Assembly (NCBI RefSeq): GCF_033446605.1 | Contig: NZ_JAWQUO010000001.1 | Location: 124,001 to 188,000, forward strand | Source of the DNA: Iodobacter sp025352645 | GTDB taxonomy: Bacteria; Pseudomonadota; Gammaproteobacteria; Burkholderiales; Chitinibacteraceae | Reading direction: 5' to 3' | Length of the DNA: 64,000 nt | Shown: positions 8,375 to 16,427 of the stretch, in pieces | Layout of the letters: every line of letters starts with the position of its first letter | Position numbering within the stretch: position 1 is the stretch's first letter | Notes under the pieces: model-generated | The model's input: only the letters and a program-made list of their open reading frames with translations | Databases searched by the model: none | What the model was told of the DNA's origin: nothing | Position numbers and translations under genes: made by a program

Positions 8375-8472
8375 CACAGAGCGCACCGAGTTAAAAACAT
8401 GAGGCGGATTGTTTTATCTGAGCTTGCCGATTTGTTTGGGCTTTGCCGCGTGGGCACAGGTGCCCACCCTAC
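8375..8472 (-). repeat. CTCNGTG pair plus GTGGGCAC palindrome
   Basis: On the minus strand CTCGGTG and CTCTGTG are 9 bp apart (plus 8375-8390). At 8450-8467 is a perfect palindrome GTGGGCAC-AG-GTGCCCAC followed by CCTAC. The same two motifs occur together at 11118-11183, again between genes, which suggests a shared dispersed element. Confidence 0.55.
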
Positions 8473-8487
8473 GATTTCTTTTGTCTT

Positions 8488-8886
8488 TTATAAACTGTCC
8501 AAAACCATAATCCCATCGGCTTCAACCAGCGCGCCCTTGGGTAAGGCTGCGGCTTGGACTGCGGCTCGGGCGGGGTAGGGCTCGGTAAAATACTGGCCCA
8601 TGATGTCATTTAGGGCGGCAAAGTTGCTGAGGTCGGTAACAAATACCCCTAGCTTAGCAATATTTTGCAGATCCCCACCTGCTGCCTGACATACTGCACG
8701 CAAATTTTGAAAGACTTGATGGGTCTGTGCAGTAAAGCCTTCAGCCAAAATGCCACTGCTTGGGTCAAGGCCAATCTGGCCAGATAAATACACGGTATTG
8801 CCGATTTTTACGGCTTGCGAATAAGTGCCAACGGCTTTTGGGGCTTGCTCGCTTTGGATAATCGATTTTTTCATATCAAGACTCAT
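8488..8886 (-). CDS. ridA: RidA family enamine/imine deaminase
   Basis: RidA proteins hydrolyse reactive 2-aminoacrylate-type enamines released by PLP enzymes. The 132-residue protein carries the family marks VGTYSQAVKIGN, VYLSGQIGLDP (about 31-41) and the C-terminal stretch containing Arg (PARAAVQAAALPKGALVEAD) that binds the substrate carboxylate. The start ATG overlaps the upstream stop (ATGA) and has AGAGG five bases before it; MKKS at codon 5 is an alternative. It is the second gene of a pair with the flavin reductase-like gene. Confidence 0.9.
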   Translation of the reverse strand: MSLDMKKSIIQSEQAPKAVGTYSQAVKIGNTVYLSGQIGLDPSSGILAEGFTAQTHQVFQNLRAVCQAAGGDLQNIAKLGVFVTDLSNFAALNDIMGQYFTEPYPARAAVQAAALPKGALVEADGIMVLDSL

Positions 8887-9488
8887 TTTGGCCTCTGAAT
8901 AACAAAACGCTCGCCTACTACCGCATAGTCTGGCCCGCCAAGGCGCGATAAAGGATCGAGTGGCCCAGGATGGATACGGCCATCAACCAGTAAATCATCG
9001 GCCACGCCAAGGTGCACTACTTCTAGTAGGATTAAGTCTGCCACAACGGGGTCGCCCACTTCGATGTGCATATGTAGGCGGCACTCTAGCGCCACGCCAC
9101 AATCGGCAAGGCGGGGTGGTTTTACTGCAATAGATGGCGTAAGCGCTAAGCCTAGGGCGGTGGCTTCACTTTCATTGGGGCCAAAAGCGGCGGCGCTGGC
9201 GTTGACTTGCGGGGCGTGGCCACGGGATGGCAGATGCACAACACATTCACCCGTTTGCAAAATATTGCGCGCGGTGTCTTTAAGCATGGCATTGTCGTGG
9301 CGGCGATTAATGCTGACCGATACAATCATCGGCTCGTTAGAAACAATATTAAAGTAGGAAAACGGCGCAACATTCACGATACCAGCGGTATTTTGGCTGT
9401 TTATCCACGCAATAGGGCGAGGCACAACGCAATCGCTGATTAAAGCGTACTTTTCATCGGGTGATAACGCCGATATGGTTAGTTCCAT
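8883..9488 (-). CDS. Flavin reductase-like (FMN-binding split-barrel) protein
   Basis: The 201-residue protein matches the DIM6/NTAB-type flavin reductase family: VVPRPIAWINSQ (about 19-30), NVAPFSYFN (36-44) and SVSINRRHD with ...DTARNILQTGECVVH following. These proteins bind FMN and often act as flavin reductases, but the substrate is not evident. The ATG at 9488 (AGGG 11 bp upstream) is preferred over an in-frame start at 9527. It is coupled to ridA by a 4-bp overlap. Confidence 0.82.
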   Translation of the reverse strand: MELTISALSPDEKYALISDCVVPRPIAWINSQNTAGIVNVAPFSYFNIVSNEPMIVSVSINRRHDNAMLKDTARNILQTGECVVHLPSRGHAPQVNASAAAFGPNESEATALGLALTPSIAVKPPRLADCGVALECRLHMHIEVGDPVVADLILLEVVHLGVADDLLVDGRIHPGPLDPLSRLGGPDYAVVGERFVIQRPK

Positions 9489-9790
9489 GCTTGTTGCCCT
9501 AAGTGTATTAAGCATAAATGGGGGCATAAGTGATTAACTCAAGCCACATAGATTTCTAGTATTGTTATAGCTTGCGGCAATATGCTGGTCTACATGATGA
9601 TCGTATAAGCTGATGCTTGTTGTTGCCGCATATTAGAGTAAGCCCTGCATTCCACATAAGGCTTTGATTTATCTTAAATACCGCAAACGCGCGGGTAAAC
9701 CTGCATTAATCGAGCCTATATGATTCAAAATTGTTTTTATCAGCAATGCTATGTAGAATCACGCCCCCTTTTGCCGTTCGGATCAGGCCT
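9489..9790. other. Divergent intergenic region, about 300 bp
   Basis: This AT-rich gap lies between the divergent flavin reductase-like and Hsp70-like genes. An inverted repeat TGCGGCAA (9573-9580) / TTGCCGCA (9623-9630) with a 42-bp spacer is the only structure noted. Promoters for both genes must lie here, but no convincing -35/-10 pair was picked. Confidence 0.4.
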
Positions 9791-11056
9791 GTGACTTCTC
9801 CTTCTTTTGCTCGTGCCTGCGGCATCGATTTTGGTACTTCTAATTCCACGGTGGGCTGGGTACGCCCAGGGGCTAACACCTTGATTTCTTTGGAAGATGG
9901 TAAGGCCACATTGCCATCCATGGTGTTTTTTAATGCCGAAGAAGATTCCGTTTGCTATGGCCGAGCCGCCATGGGCGAATATTTAGAGGGCTATGAAGGG
10001 CGCTTGATGCGCTCTTTAAAAAGCCTCTTGGGCAGCAGCTTGATTGATGCGCAAACCGAGGTGAATGGCCGAGCCTTGCCGCTGCGTGGCTTACTGGCAA
10101 AATATATTGGTGAACTTAAGCTGCGGGCGGAAACAGCGGCAGGCAGGCCGTTTGAGCAGGCTGTCTTTGGCCGCCCAGTACATTTTGTAGATGACGACGC
10201 GGCAGCCGATGCGCAAGCCGAAAAAACCCTCGCCGAGATTGCCTATCAGGTGGGGTTTAAAGAAATTAGTTTTCAGTTTGAGCCGATTGCGGCGGCTTTT
10301 CATTACGAGTGCAGCATTCAAAAAGAAGAGCTGGTGCTGATTGTGGATATTGGCGGCGGTACTTCAGATTTTTCTTTGGTGAGATTATCGCCAGAGCGGG
10401 CGCAGTTGCTGGATCGCCGCGAAGATTTGCTGGCCAGTGCTGGCGTGCATATTGGCGGTACAGATTTTGATAAGGCGCTGAGCTTAGCGGGTGTAATGCC
10501 TTTGCTTGGCTATAAAACGCGGCTTAAAAATAACTCAGAAGTCCCCTCTGGCACTTTCTTTAATCTGGCGACCTGGCACACCATCAATTTTGCCTACACC
10601 CGCCGTTCTTGGACTGATTTAGTCGATGTTTACCGCGATGCACTAGAGCGGGATAAATTAGATCGATTAATGAGCCTGATCGAGCAGCGTGCTGGTCATT
10701 GGTTAGCAATGCAGGTAGAAGACGCAAAAATTGCCTTATCAGCAAACGAGCGCACCATCCTAACGCTGGATCGCTTGGAAGACGGCTTGACGCATGAGCT
10801 AAGCCGCGCAGAGTTTGATACTTCGATTGAGCGTTTGGTTGATAGCGTAGAAAAAACCGTTACCGGCTTGCTCTCCACAGCAGGGGTACGTGTAGAGCAG
10901 GTCGATACCGTGTTCTTTACCGGTGGCTCCAGCGGCGTGCCGCTATTACGCAGCCAAGTTGCCGCGCTCCTGCCCAATGCGCGTCATGTAGAAGGTGATT
11001 TATTTGGCAGTATCGGTACGGGCTTGGCGGTGGAAGCGGCAAGGCGGTTTGGCTGA
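9791..11056 (+). CDS. Hsp70-like ATPase (YegD-type)
   Basis: This is an actin-fold ATPase related to the Hsp70 nucleotide-binding domain, 421 residues from the GTG at 9791. Phosphate motif 1 is GIDFGTSNST (residues 11-20), phosphate motif 2 is IVDIGGGTSDFS, and the adenosine motif is FFTGGSSGVP. There is no separate Hsp70 substrate-binding domain, which matches the YegD-like family rather than DnaK. The start is uncertain: ATG at 9746 is in frame but lacks a ribosome site. No dnaJ or grpE partner is nearby. Its client or role is unknown. Confidence 0.82.
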   Translation: MTSPSFARACGIDFGTSNSTVGWVRPGANTLISLEDGKATLPSMVFFNAEEDSVCYGRAAMGEYLEGYEGRLMRSLKSLLGSSLIDAQTEVNGRALPLRGLLAKYIGELKLRAETAAGRPFEQAVFGRPVHFVDDDAAADAQAEKTLAEIAYQVGFKEISFQFEPIAAAFHYECSIQKEELVLIVDIGGGTSDFSLVRLSPERAQLLDRREDLLASAGVHIGGTDFDKALSLAGVMPLLGYKTRLKNNSEVPSGTFFNLATWHTINFAYTRRSWTDLVDVYRDALERDKLDRLMSLIEQRAGHWLAMQVEDAKIALSANERTILTLDRLEDGLTHELSRAEFDTSIERLVDSVEKTVTGLLSTAGVRVEQVDTVFFTGGSSGVPLLRSQVAALLPNARHVEGDLFGSIGTGLAVEAARRFG

Positions 11057-11077
11057 TTGGCCGTTGCTTTGTAGAGC

Positions 11078-11183
11078 GGGCACAGCTTGATCGTGCCCAC
11101 GCGGTGTGCATGGACGCGTGGGCATAAAAGCATGCCCACCCTACATTATTCTCGCTTTTAAGGTTTTCTCCGTGTTCTCTGTG
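11078..11183 (+). repeat. GTGGGCAT palindrome plus CTCCGTG pair
   Basis: GGGCAC (11078-11083) faces GTGCCC (11093-11098). A perfect 8-bp inverted repeat GTGGGCAT / ATGCCCAC occupies 11118-11125 and 11132-11139 and is followed by CCTAC. CTCCGTG and CTCTGTG come next at 11168 and 11177, 9 bp apart. The module sits between the convergent Hsp70-like and rlmG genes and mirrors the one at 8375-8472. It may serve as a terminator for either gene, but no T-run follows. Confidence 0.55.
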
Positions 11184-11210
11184 TCTACAGATCTTAGGTT
11201 TTTCCTTATT

Positions 11211-12293
11211 TCACCGCTTTGCTTTGATAATCAAAAACTTAGCGTTCTGAGCGATCTGCTCGATTTGCCTGAAGTTTTTCTTTAACCCCACCTGATAGTC
11301 TAAATGCCGGTTTGCCACTATCCATAATTCGCTATTGGCGCTCATGCACTCTTTGGCCTGTGTAAACATGCTCAGCGCAATATCCGTGGTAACGGTGTTT
11401 TGCTGATGAAATGGCGGGTTAATCAGAATCAGCTCAAAAACCTGCTGATTTGCCACGGCACTGGCAAGGCCATCGCCGTGTTGAATCTGGTAGGTGGCGT
11501 TTGGAAAGTTAGCAGTAAAGCTGAGCCTTGCCGATGTCACTGCCGCAAGAGATTCATCAAATAAGTGCAGCCCTGCCACGGGGTGGAGGCGGTGGTAGGC
11601 AAGGGATAGCAGGCCATTGCCACAACCTACGTCGGCCACCGAATCTACCTTGGGCAAACGATCAAAATGCTCAATAAAAAAGCGCGAGCCAATATCTACT
11701 TTTTGCTCGGCAAAAACACCTGGCGCATTGTGGAATGTTAGGTTTAGCTCGGGCATGGTTTGTAGATATGGGCTAGTTACAGCTTGGCTTGGCCGCAGGC
11801 GGGCTTGGTACATACGCGCTTTACGCTGCGTGGGCAGGTATTCCACCTCGTCGCAATAATCCTTAATTATCGCCAGATGCCCATTGCTCACGTGCTTTTG
11901 CATGCCGGAGAAATACAGTGTTAAAGGCTCGCTGATGTGGTTTGCTGCCTGCTGTAGCTGTGCGGCAAATAAAGAAAGCGATTTTGGCAGTTTAACCAGC
12001 GCGTAGCTAATAGCTTGCCCCGTGTAAGCCTCAAAGCTTTGCTGGCTATTGATTTCAATGGCGTGGCGTGAGCACCATGAATCGTTGATATGCGTAATCA
12101 GCGCAGCGGAGCGTAGGCTCGCGGCAGAGTGCAGCGCACCAAAGCTATCATTAATCAGCAAAATGGGGGCATCGGCACGGATAAATTCAGCCAGGTATTC
12201 ATCACTGGCATCCCATGCACGTAAGTCTTTGGCGTGTTTAGCTGGGTAGCGCTGCAGGCTGAGCGCGGCAAAATCGATAGTGCTGGCGGACAT
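11211..12293 (-). CDS. rlmG: 23S rRNA (guanine-1835-N2)-methyltransferase
   Basis: RlmG methylates G1835 of 23S rRNA with SAM. The 360-residue protein has the family N-terminus (LQRYPAKH...LRAWDASDEYL), a degenerate N-terminal methyltransferase-like half and a C-terminal catalytic half with VADVGCGNGLLSL (SAM binding, about 220-232) and INPPFHQQ (NPPF catalytic loop, near 293). ANRHLDY near the end matches E. coli RlmG rather than RsmC. It is a lone gene on the minus strand, converging with the Hsp70-like gene. Confidence 0.9.
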   Translation of the reverse strand: MSASTIDFAALSLQRYPAKHAKDLRAWDASDEYLAEFIRADAPILLINDSFGALHSAASLRSAALITHINDSWCSRHAIEINSQQSFEAYTGQAISYALVKLPKSLSLFAAQLQQAANHISEPLTLYFSGMQKHVSNGHLAIIKDYCDEVEYLPTQRKARMYQARLRPSQAVTSPYLQTMPELNLTFHNAPGVFAEQKVDIGSRFFIEHFDRLPKVDSVADVGCGNGLLSLAYHRLHPVAGLHLFDESLAAVTSARLSFTANFPNATYQIQHGDGLASAVANQQVFELILINPPFHQQNTVTTDIALSMFTQAKECMSANSELWIVANRHLDYQVGLKKNFRQIEQIAQNAKFLIIKAKR

Positions 12294-12448
12294 TTTTATT
12301 CTTTATCAATGATGCCAGGCTCAAGGCTCTGGCTAAAATAGCGATTCTACCAGCTGCGGGTAGCGGATCGGCAGCCAGTAGGTTTATTGCCGCTGCAAAA
12401 TGGCAAGTTGCCACTGGCTGCTAATTGCTATTAGAAAAATTTTAATTA

Positions 12449-12515
12449 GTCATCCCCGAATTTTTTATCGGGGGATCCAGCGTAAACACTGGATTTCCGC
12501 TCGCGCGGGGATGAC
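12449..12515. repeat. REP-like long inverted repeat
   Basis: Outer arms GTCATCCCC (12449-12457) and GGGGATGAC (12507-12515) are perfect complements, and inner arms ATCCAG (12475-12480) and CTGGAT (12489-12494) form a second hairpin. CCCCGA...TCGGGG at 12454-12474 can fold alternatively. The form (CATCCCC..GGGGATCCAG..CTGGAT..GGGGATGAC) resembles REP/BIME-type intergenic repeats of proteobacteria. No transposase is nearby. Confidence 0.6.
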
Positions 12516-12557
12516 GAAATTGAATAAACCAGAGTTTACTTAGGAAAACCATTCTAA

Positions 12558-12584
12558 CCCTCGCTTTTACGCGAGGGTTTTTTT
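12558..12584 (+). terminator. Intrinsic terminator without an upstream plus-strand gene
   Basis: A 7-bp stem CCCTCGC / GCGAGGG with a 6-base loop is followed by seven T residues. The nearest plus-strand gene ends 1.5 kb upstream, with rlmG on the opposite strand between. The terminator could therefore close a short untranslated transcript starting in the 12.3-12.5 kb gap or block read-through into the antiporter gene. Confidence 0.75.
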
Positions 12585-12812
12585 ACGGCTTTAGCCCGCC
12601 GAGGCTAGTGGTTTTAGGTTTAAATCTTACAATATTGGATTTGCTGGCGCTGGTTTTGTTTGCCATTGTTTTATGGTTAAGTGTTTGTATTTAAATGAAA
12701 TATTTAAAATTAATAGAGCGCTTTTATTTACTTCGCGCCCGATACGCCGGTTTTTTGCCGCAGGCAAGGCACTATTTGCTTACAGATTATTGATCTCCAT
12801 CAAATGGCTTAT

Positions 12813-12858
12813 TTGTCGAAAATATAAAATATTTCGAAATTATTGAAATATTCGACAA
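12813..12858 (+). promoter_or_regulatory. Candidate operator upstream of the tyrosine decarboxylation cluster
   Basis: TTGTCGAA (12813-12820) and TTCGACAA (12851-12858) are perfect 8-bp inverted arms around a 30-bp AT-rich centre that itself contains ATTTCGAAAT. The right arm runs into the ribosome site of the antiporter gene. The layout fits a repressor or activator site, but the regulator is unknown. The rest of the 12585-12812 gap is AT-rich with no clear gene or promoter pair. Confidence 0.45.
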
Positions 12859-12869
12859 AGAGGCCGAGC

Positions 12870-14351
12870 ATGTCTAGTACTGAAGCTAGCCCCAAAATTG
12901 GGGTGTCAACCTTTGTCATGATCACCGCTGCCGTTGTAGTAAGCGTTCGTACGCTGCCTATGACTGCGCAGCCAGGGATGATGACGATTTTCCTAACCTT
13001 GGCTGCGGCCTTGTTGTTCTTGGTTCCTACGGCCTTAGTGGCCGCAGAGCTGGCAACAGCTTGGCCACAAGATGGTGGGATCTTTATTTGGGTGCGTGAG
13101 GCCTTTGGCGAGCGCCTAGGTTTTGTGGCTGTTTGGATGCAGTGGATTCAAATGGTGTTCGGGATGACATCAATCATCATGATCATCGCCGCCACCATCG
13201 CCTATGTAGTTGATCCGGCTTTGGCTAGCAATAAATACTTTATGTTGGGAATGATTCTGCTGGTGTGGTGGGGCTGCACGCTGGTGAATCTGCAAGGGGT
13301 TAAAACCCTAGGCTGGGTTTCTACCATTTGTGTGAGCTTGGGTGTGTTCTTGCCAGGGATTGTGCTGATTATTGCCGGTATTGCCTATGTACTAGGCGGT
13401 AATCCCATCATGACCGATGTGTCTTTTAGCATGTCGAATATGATCCCACACTTTAGCGATGCCGGTACTTTAGGTCTGTTTATCGGCTTTATCTTCGTGG
13501 TGATGGGGATGGAAGTCTCCGCCTCGAATGTGTCTTCTATTAAAGACGCGAAACGTAATTATCCGATTGCCATCATTTTGGTGTCGATCATCATGGTTTT
13601 CCTCTCGGTTGTTGGCTCTGCTGCGATTTTTGTAGCGATTCCTAAAGAGCAAATCTCGATGACTGCCGGTTTGATGCAGGCGTTCGAGCTCTACTTCACT
13701 AAATGGGGCATGCCTTGGTTAGCTCCGGTGATGGGTTTATCCATTGCGCTGGGTCTGATTGGTCAGGTTAATTCTTGGGTGCTTGGCCCGGTACGTGGCC
13801 TACAAGCCACGGCTAATTCAGGTGCATTACCTGCCTTCTTGCAAAAATCAAACAAGCACGGCGTGCCCGTTACCTTGGTCATCATCCAAGCGGTTGCCAT
13901 TAGCTTGGTCGGCGTGTTGATCACTGTGATCCCTGATGTAGATAACTTCTACTTTATGTTGATGGGGCTGACGGGGCTGGTTTATCTGGTGGCCTATCTG
14001 ATTATGTTTGCCGCAGCCATCTGGCTTCGCTACAAACGCCCAGATATTGAACGCAGCTTCAAAGTACCTGGTGGCAATTTAGGCATGTGGATCGTTTCCG
14101 GCATGGGTTTTGTGATGTCGCTGCTCGCTGCTTACCTTGCGTTTATTCCACCTGGCAGCTTTAAAGGCTCCGCATCGGGTTACTTCATGTTTCAGCTGAT
14201 CGGGCTGATCGTGATGCTGGTGATTCCCTTCCTTGTCTATGCCTACGGCCAAAAAGACAAATTACATCAAGCGAAAAAACTGCAAGTTGTGGCTGCAAAT
14301 AAGGCCGCCAAGCAAGAAGCACTTGATGAGCAACACGCTGCTGCGCACTAA
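12870..14351 (+). CDS. GadC-like amino acid antiporter, probable tyrosine/tyramine exchanger
   Basis: This is an inner-membrane APC-superfamily transporter of the glutamate:GABA antiporter family, 493 residues with about 12 hydrophobic segments. The AAELATAWPQDGGIFIWV motif (about 60-78), FVVMGMEVSASNVSSIKD (about 207-224) and GPVRGLQATA closely follow GadC. The ATG at 12870 has AGAGG seven bases upstream. It sits 35 bp before a tyrosine decarboxylase gene, so tyrosine/tyramine exchange is the likely role by analogy with TyrP of enterococci; other amino acid/amine pairs are possible. A charged 35-residue tail with histidines at the C-terminus could work like the pH-sensing C-plug of GadC (inference). 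Confidence 0.85.
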   Translation: MSSTEASPKIGVSTFVMITAAVVVSVRTLPMTAQPGMMTIFLTLAAALLFLVPTALVAAELATAWPQDGGIFIWVREAFGERLGFVAVWMQWIQMVFGMTSIIMIIAATIAYVVDPALASNKYFMLGMILLVWWGCTLVNLQGVKTLGWVSTICVSLGVFLPGIVLIIAGIAYVLGGNPIMTDVSFSMSNMIPHFSDAGTLGLFIGFIFVVMGMEVSASNVSSIKDAKRNYPIAIILVSIIMVFLSVVGSAAIFVAIPKEQISMTAGLMQAFELYFTKWGMPWLAPVMGLSIALGLIGQVNSWVLGPVRGLQATANSGALPAFLQKSNKHGVPVTLVIIQAVAISLVGVLITVIPDVDNFYFMLMGLTGLVYLVAYLIMFAAAIWLRYKRPDIERSFKVPGGNLGMWIVSGMGFVMSLLAAYLAFIPPGSFKGSASGYFMFQLIGLIVMLVIPFLVYAYGQKDKLHQAKKLQVVAANKAAKQEALDEQHAAAH

Positions 14352-14386
14352 GCGCCGGCTCAAAATTAATTAATCAGGAGTTCAAA

Positions 14387-16300
14387 ATGTTTAAAACCTC
14401 AATGAACGTTGATGCGCTGTTTCTTGGCCCAAAATCAGAAAATCGTGAATTCTTTAAAGAAATGGTCGATTACGCAGTGGATGAGCATATTCACTGGCGT
14501 GCAGATTTTCACCCAGAAGATGCGCCATTATTGTCTCCAATGGACCAGCATCAGCCAGATTTCCGTAACACGCTGTACCGCACCGAAGGCATTTTGCGTC
14601 AGTTGTCTTCCAAGCTAAAAACCACTTCAGTGCCTTGGTTCTCACCGCGTTATTTGGGCCATATGAATGCCGATACGCTGATGGTTTCCAATATCGCTTA
14701 TGTGATGACCATGCTTTACAACCCAAACAATTGTGCGCATGAAGCGTCGCCTACGACTACTGAGCTTGAGTTGGAAGCGGGCCGTGATCTGTGTGCGATG
14801 TTTGGTTACGACGTACAAAAATCATGGGGCCATATTACTTCTGGCGGTACGGTGGCTAATTACGAAGGCGTTTGGGTTGCCCGCAATCTAAAATCCCTGC
14901 CTTTAGCTATTGCTCAGCATGCAAAAGCCAAAGATTTAGTGGCTGGCATGAGCGAAAAGCAATTGTTGAATATGTCACCCACAGCGATTCTAGATTTATC
15001 TGATGAGCTAAAAAAACGTGGTCTGTTTGAAGAAGTGCGTGCGCTGACGGTACGTGGCGTGGGTGTGCAACAAGGCCAATTGGGTAAATTCCTAGTGCCG
15101 ATGTCTAAGCATTATTCATGGATGAAAGCCATGGATGTGCTGGGTATTGGTCAGGAGCATATTGTTCCGCTGCCAGTGGATGAAAACTACCGCACTGACG
15201 TTGAAACAATGCGCGCCATTACCTTTAAATTGATCGAAGCAGGTACGCCTATCCTCGGTATGGTGGCCGTAGTAGGTACCACCGAAGAAGGCTCGATCGA
15301 TCATGTGGATGAAGTGATCAAGCTGCGCCGCGAATGTGAAGAAAAATACGGCGTGTCTTTTTATGTGCACGTAGATGCAGCCTACGGTGGTTATGTTCGC
15401 TCGATGTTCCTTGATGAAAACAGCAAATTCATGGAATACGATGCACTGATTGCCCGTTATCGCGCCGAAGATATTATCCCTGAAGGCGTAACTTGGCCTA
15501 AGCGTGCGGTGTATGAAGGCTTTAAAGCCATGTCTGAAGCCGATTCAATTACGGTTGATCCGCACAAAGCTGGCTTTATTCAATACGCTGCCGGTGCGGT
15601 ATGTATGAAAGACAAGCGCATTGTTGATCTGATCTCCTACCACGCGGCCTATGTATTTGAAGAAGCCGACGATGCGGGTGAAGAACAAAATGTGGTGCTG
15701 GGCTCATCCATTATGGAAGGCTCTAAAGCCGGTGCAACTGCAGCAGCAGTATGGGCAGCGCATCGCTTAGTGCCACTGAATATTTCAGGTTATGGCAAGG
15801 TGATTGGCCGCGGGATTGTGACTGCAGATTGGTTTGCACAAAAGCTAGCTATGACAAAACCCATTGTGGTGGGCAATCGTCGCTTTGAATTGCGTCCGCT
15901 GATGCACCCAGATTTCCATATGGTGAACTTCACCTTTAAAGAAATCGGCAATCCAAGCTTAGAAGACCATAACCGTCTGAATCAACGTATGTATGAAGTG
16001 TGCTCTTACTCATCGGGCCGCACTTATAGCAATGATTTCCTGACTTCATCCACCTCGCTGGCTTTTGATGAATACGGCGATACACCGTGGATTTACGCAG
16101 AAAGCCGTGGCTTTAGCCGTAAAGAGTGGGATAAAACACGTAGCGTGTACATCTTGCGCTCTGCCGTGATGACTCACTTCTTGCGTGATCCGCAAGGCTT
16201 TGAAGATTACTGGGCTAATCTGCGTGAAATCTTCGCAGAAAAACTAGGTCATATCATCGATATGGAAGCCAAAGAAGCAAACCAACTTAAGGCAGCTTAA
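14387..16300 (+). CDS. tdc: PLP-dependent tyrosine decarboxylase
   Basis: This group II decarboxylase would convert tyrosine to tyramine and CO2, consuming a proton. The 637 residues run collinear with the lactic acid bacterial TyrDC: DEHIHWR near 32, PRYLGHMN near 86, NPNNCAHEASP near 113, the conserved KHYSWMKA segment near 243, HVDAAYGGY near 329 and the PLP lysine at position 394 in DPHKAGF. EGSKAGATAA and a VMT-x-FLRD ending are also kept. AGGAG precedes the ATG. The enzyme type is known mainly from Enterococcus and Lactobacillus, where it also pairs with a tyrosine antiporter and tyrS. Activity on DOPA or phenylalanine is possible. Confidence 0.88.
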   Translation: MFKTSMNVDALFLGPKSENREFFKEMVDYAVDEHIHWRADFHPEDAPLLSPMDQHQPDFRNTLYRTEGILRQLSSKLKTTSVPWFSPRYLGHMNADTLMVSNIAYVMTMLYNPNNCAHEASPTTTELELEAGRDLCAMFGYDVQKSWGHITSGGTVANYEGVWVARNLKSLPLAIAQHAKAKDLVAGMSEKQLLNMSPTAILDLSDELKKRGLFEEVRALTVRGVGVQQGQLGKFLVPMSKHYSWMKAMDVLGIGQEHIVPLPVDENYRTDVETMRAITFKLIEAGTPILGMVAVVGTTEEGSIDHVDEVIKLRRECEEKYGVSFYVHVDAAYGGYVRSMFLDENSKFMEYDALIARYRAEDIIPEGVTWPKRAVYEGFKAMSEADSITVDPHKAGFIQYAAGAVCMKDKRIVDLISYHAAYVFEEADDAGEEQNVVLGSSIMEGSKAGATAAAVWAAHRLVPLNISGYGKVIGRGIVTADWFAQKLAMTKPIVVGNRRFELRPLMHPDFHMVNFTFKEIGNPSLEDHNRLNQRMYEVCSYSSGRTYSNDFLTSSTSLAFDEYGDTPWIYAESRGFSRKEWDKTRSVYILRSAVMTHFLRDPQGFEDYWANLREIFAEKLGHIIDMEAKEANQLKAA

Positions 16301-16313
16301 GTAAATCCCGCAA

Positions 16314-16339
16314 AAACCCGCCTCAGCCGAGGTGGGTTT
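16314..16339 (+). terminator. Hairpin after tdc
   Basis: An 11-bp stem AAACCCGCCTC / GAGGTGGGTTT (one G-T pair) with an AGCC loop begins 13 bp after the tdc stop. The T-run is only three bases plus later mixed sequence, so it may stop transcription partially or stabilise the antiporter-tdc message. Confidence 0.6.
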
Positions 16340-16427
16340 CGTTGCCATCGAAGAGATCAATGTTTCTATTCAAATTAATTATCAGATCAATCCGCCTATT
16401 TGTGCGCGATGATTGAAAGGCCTTGCT

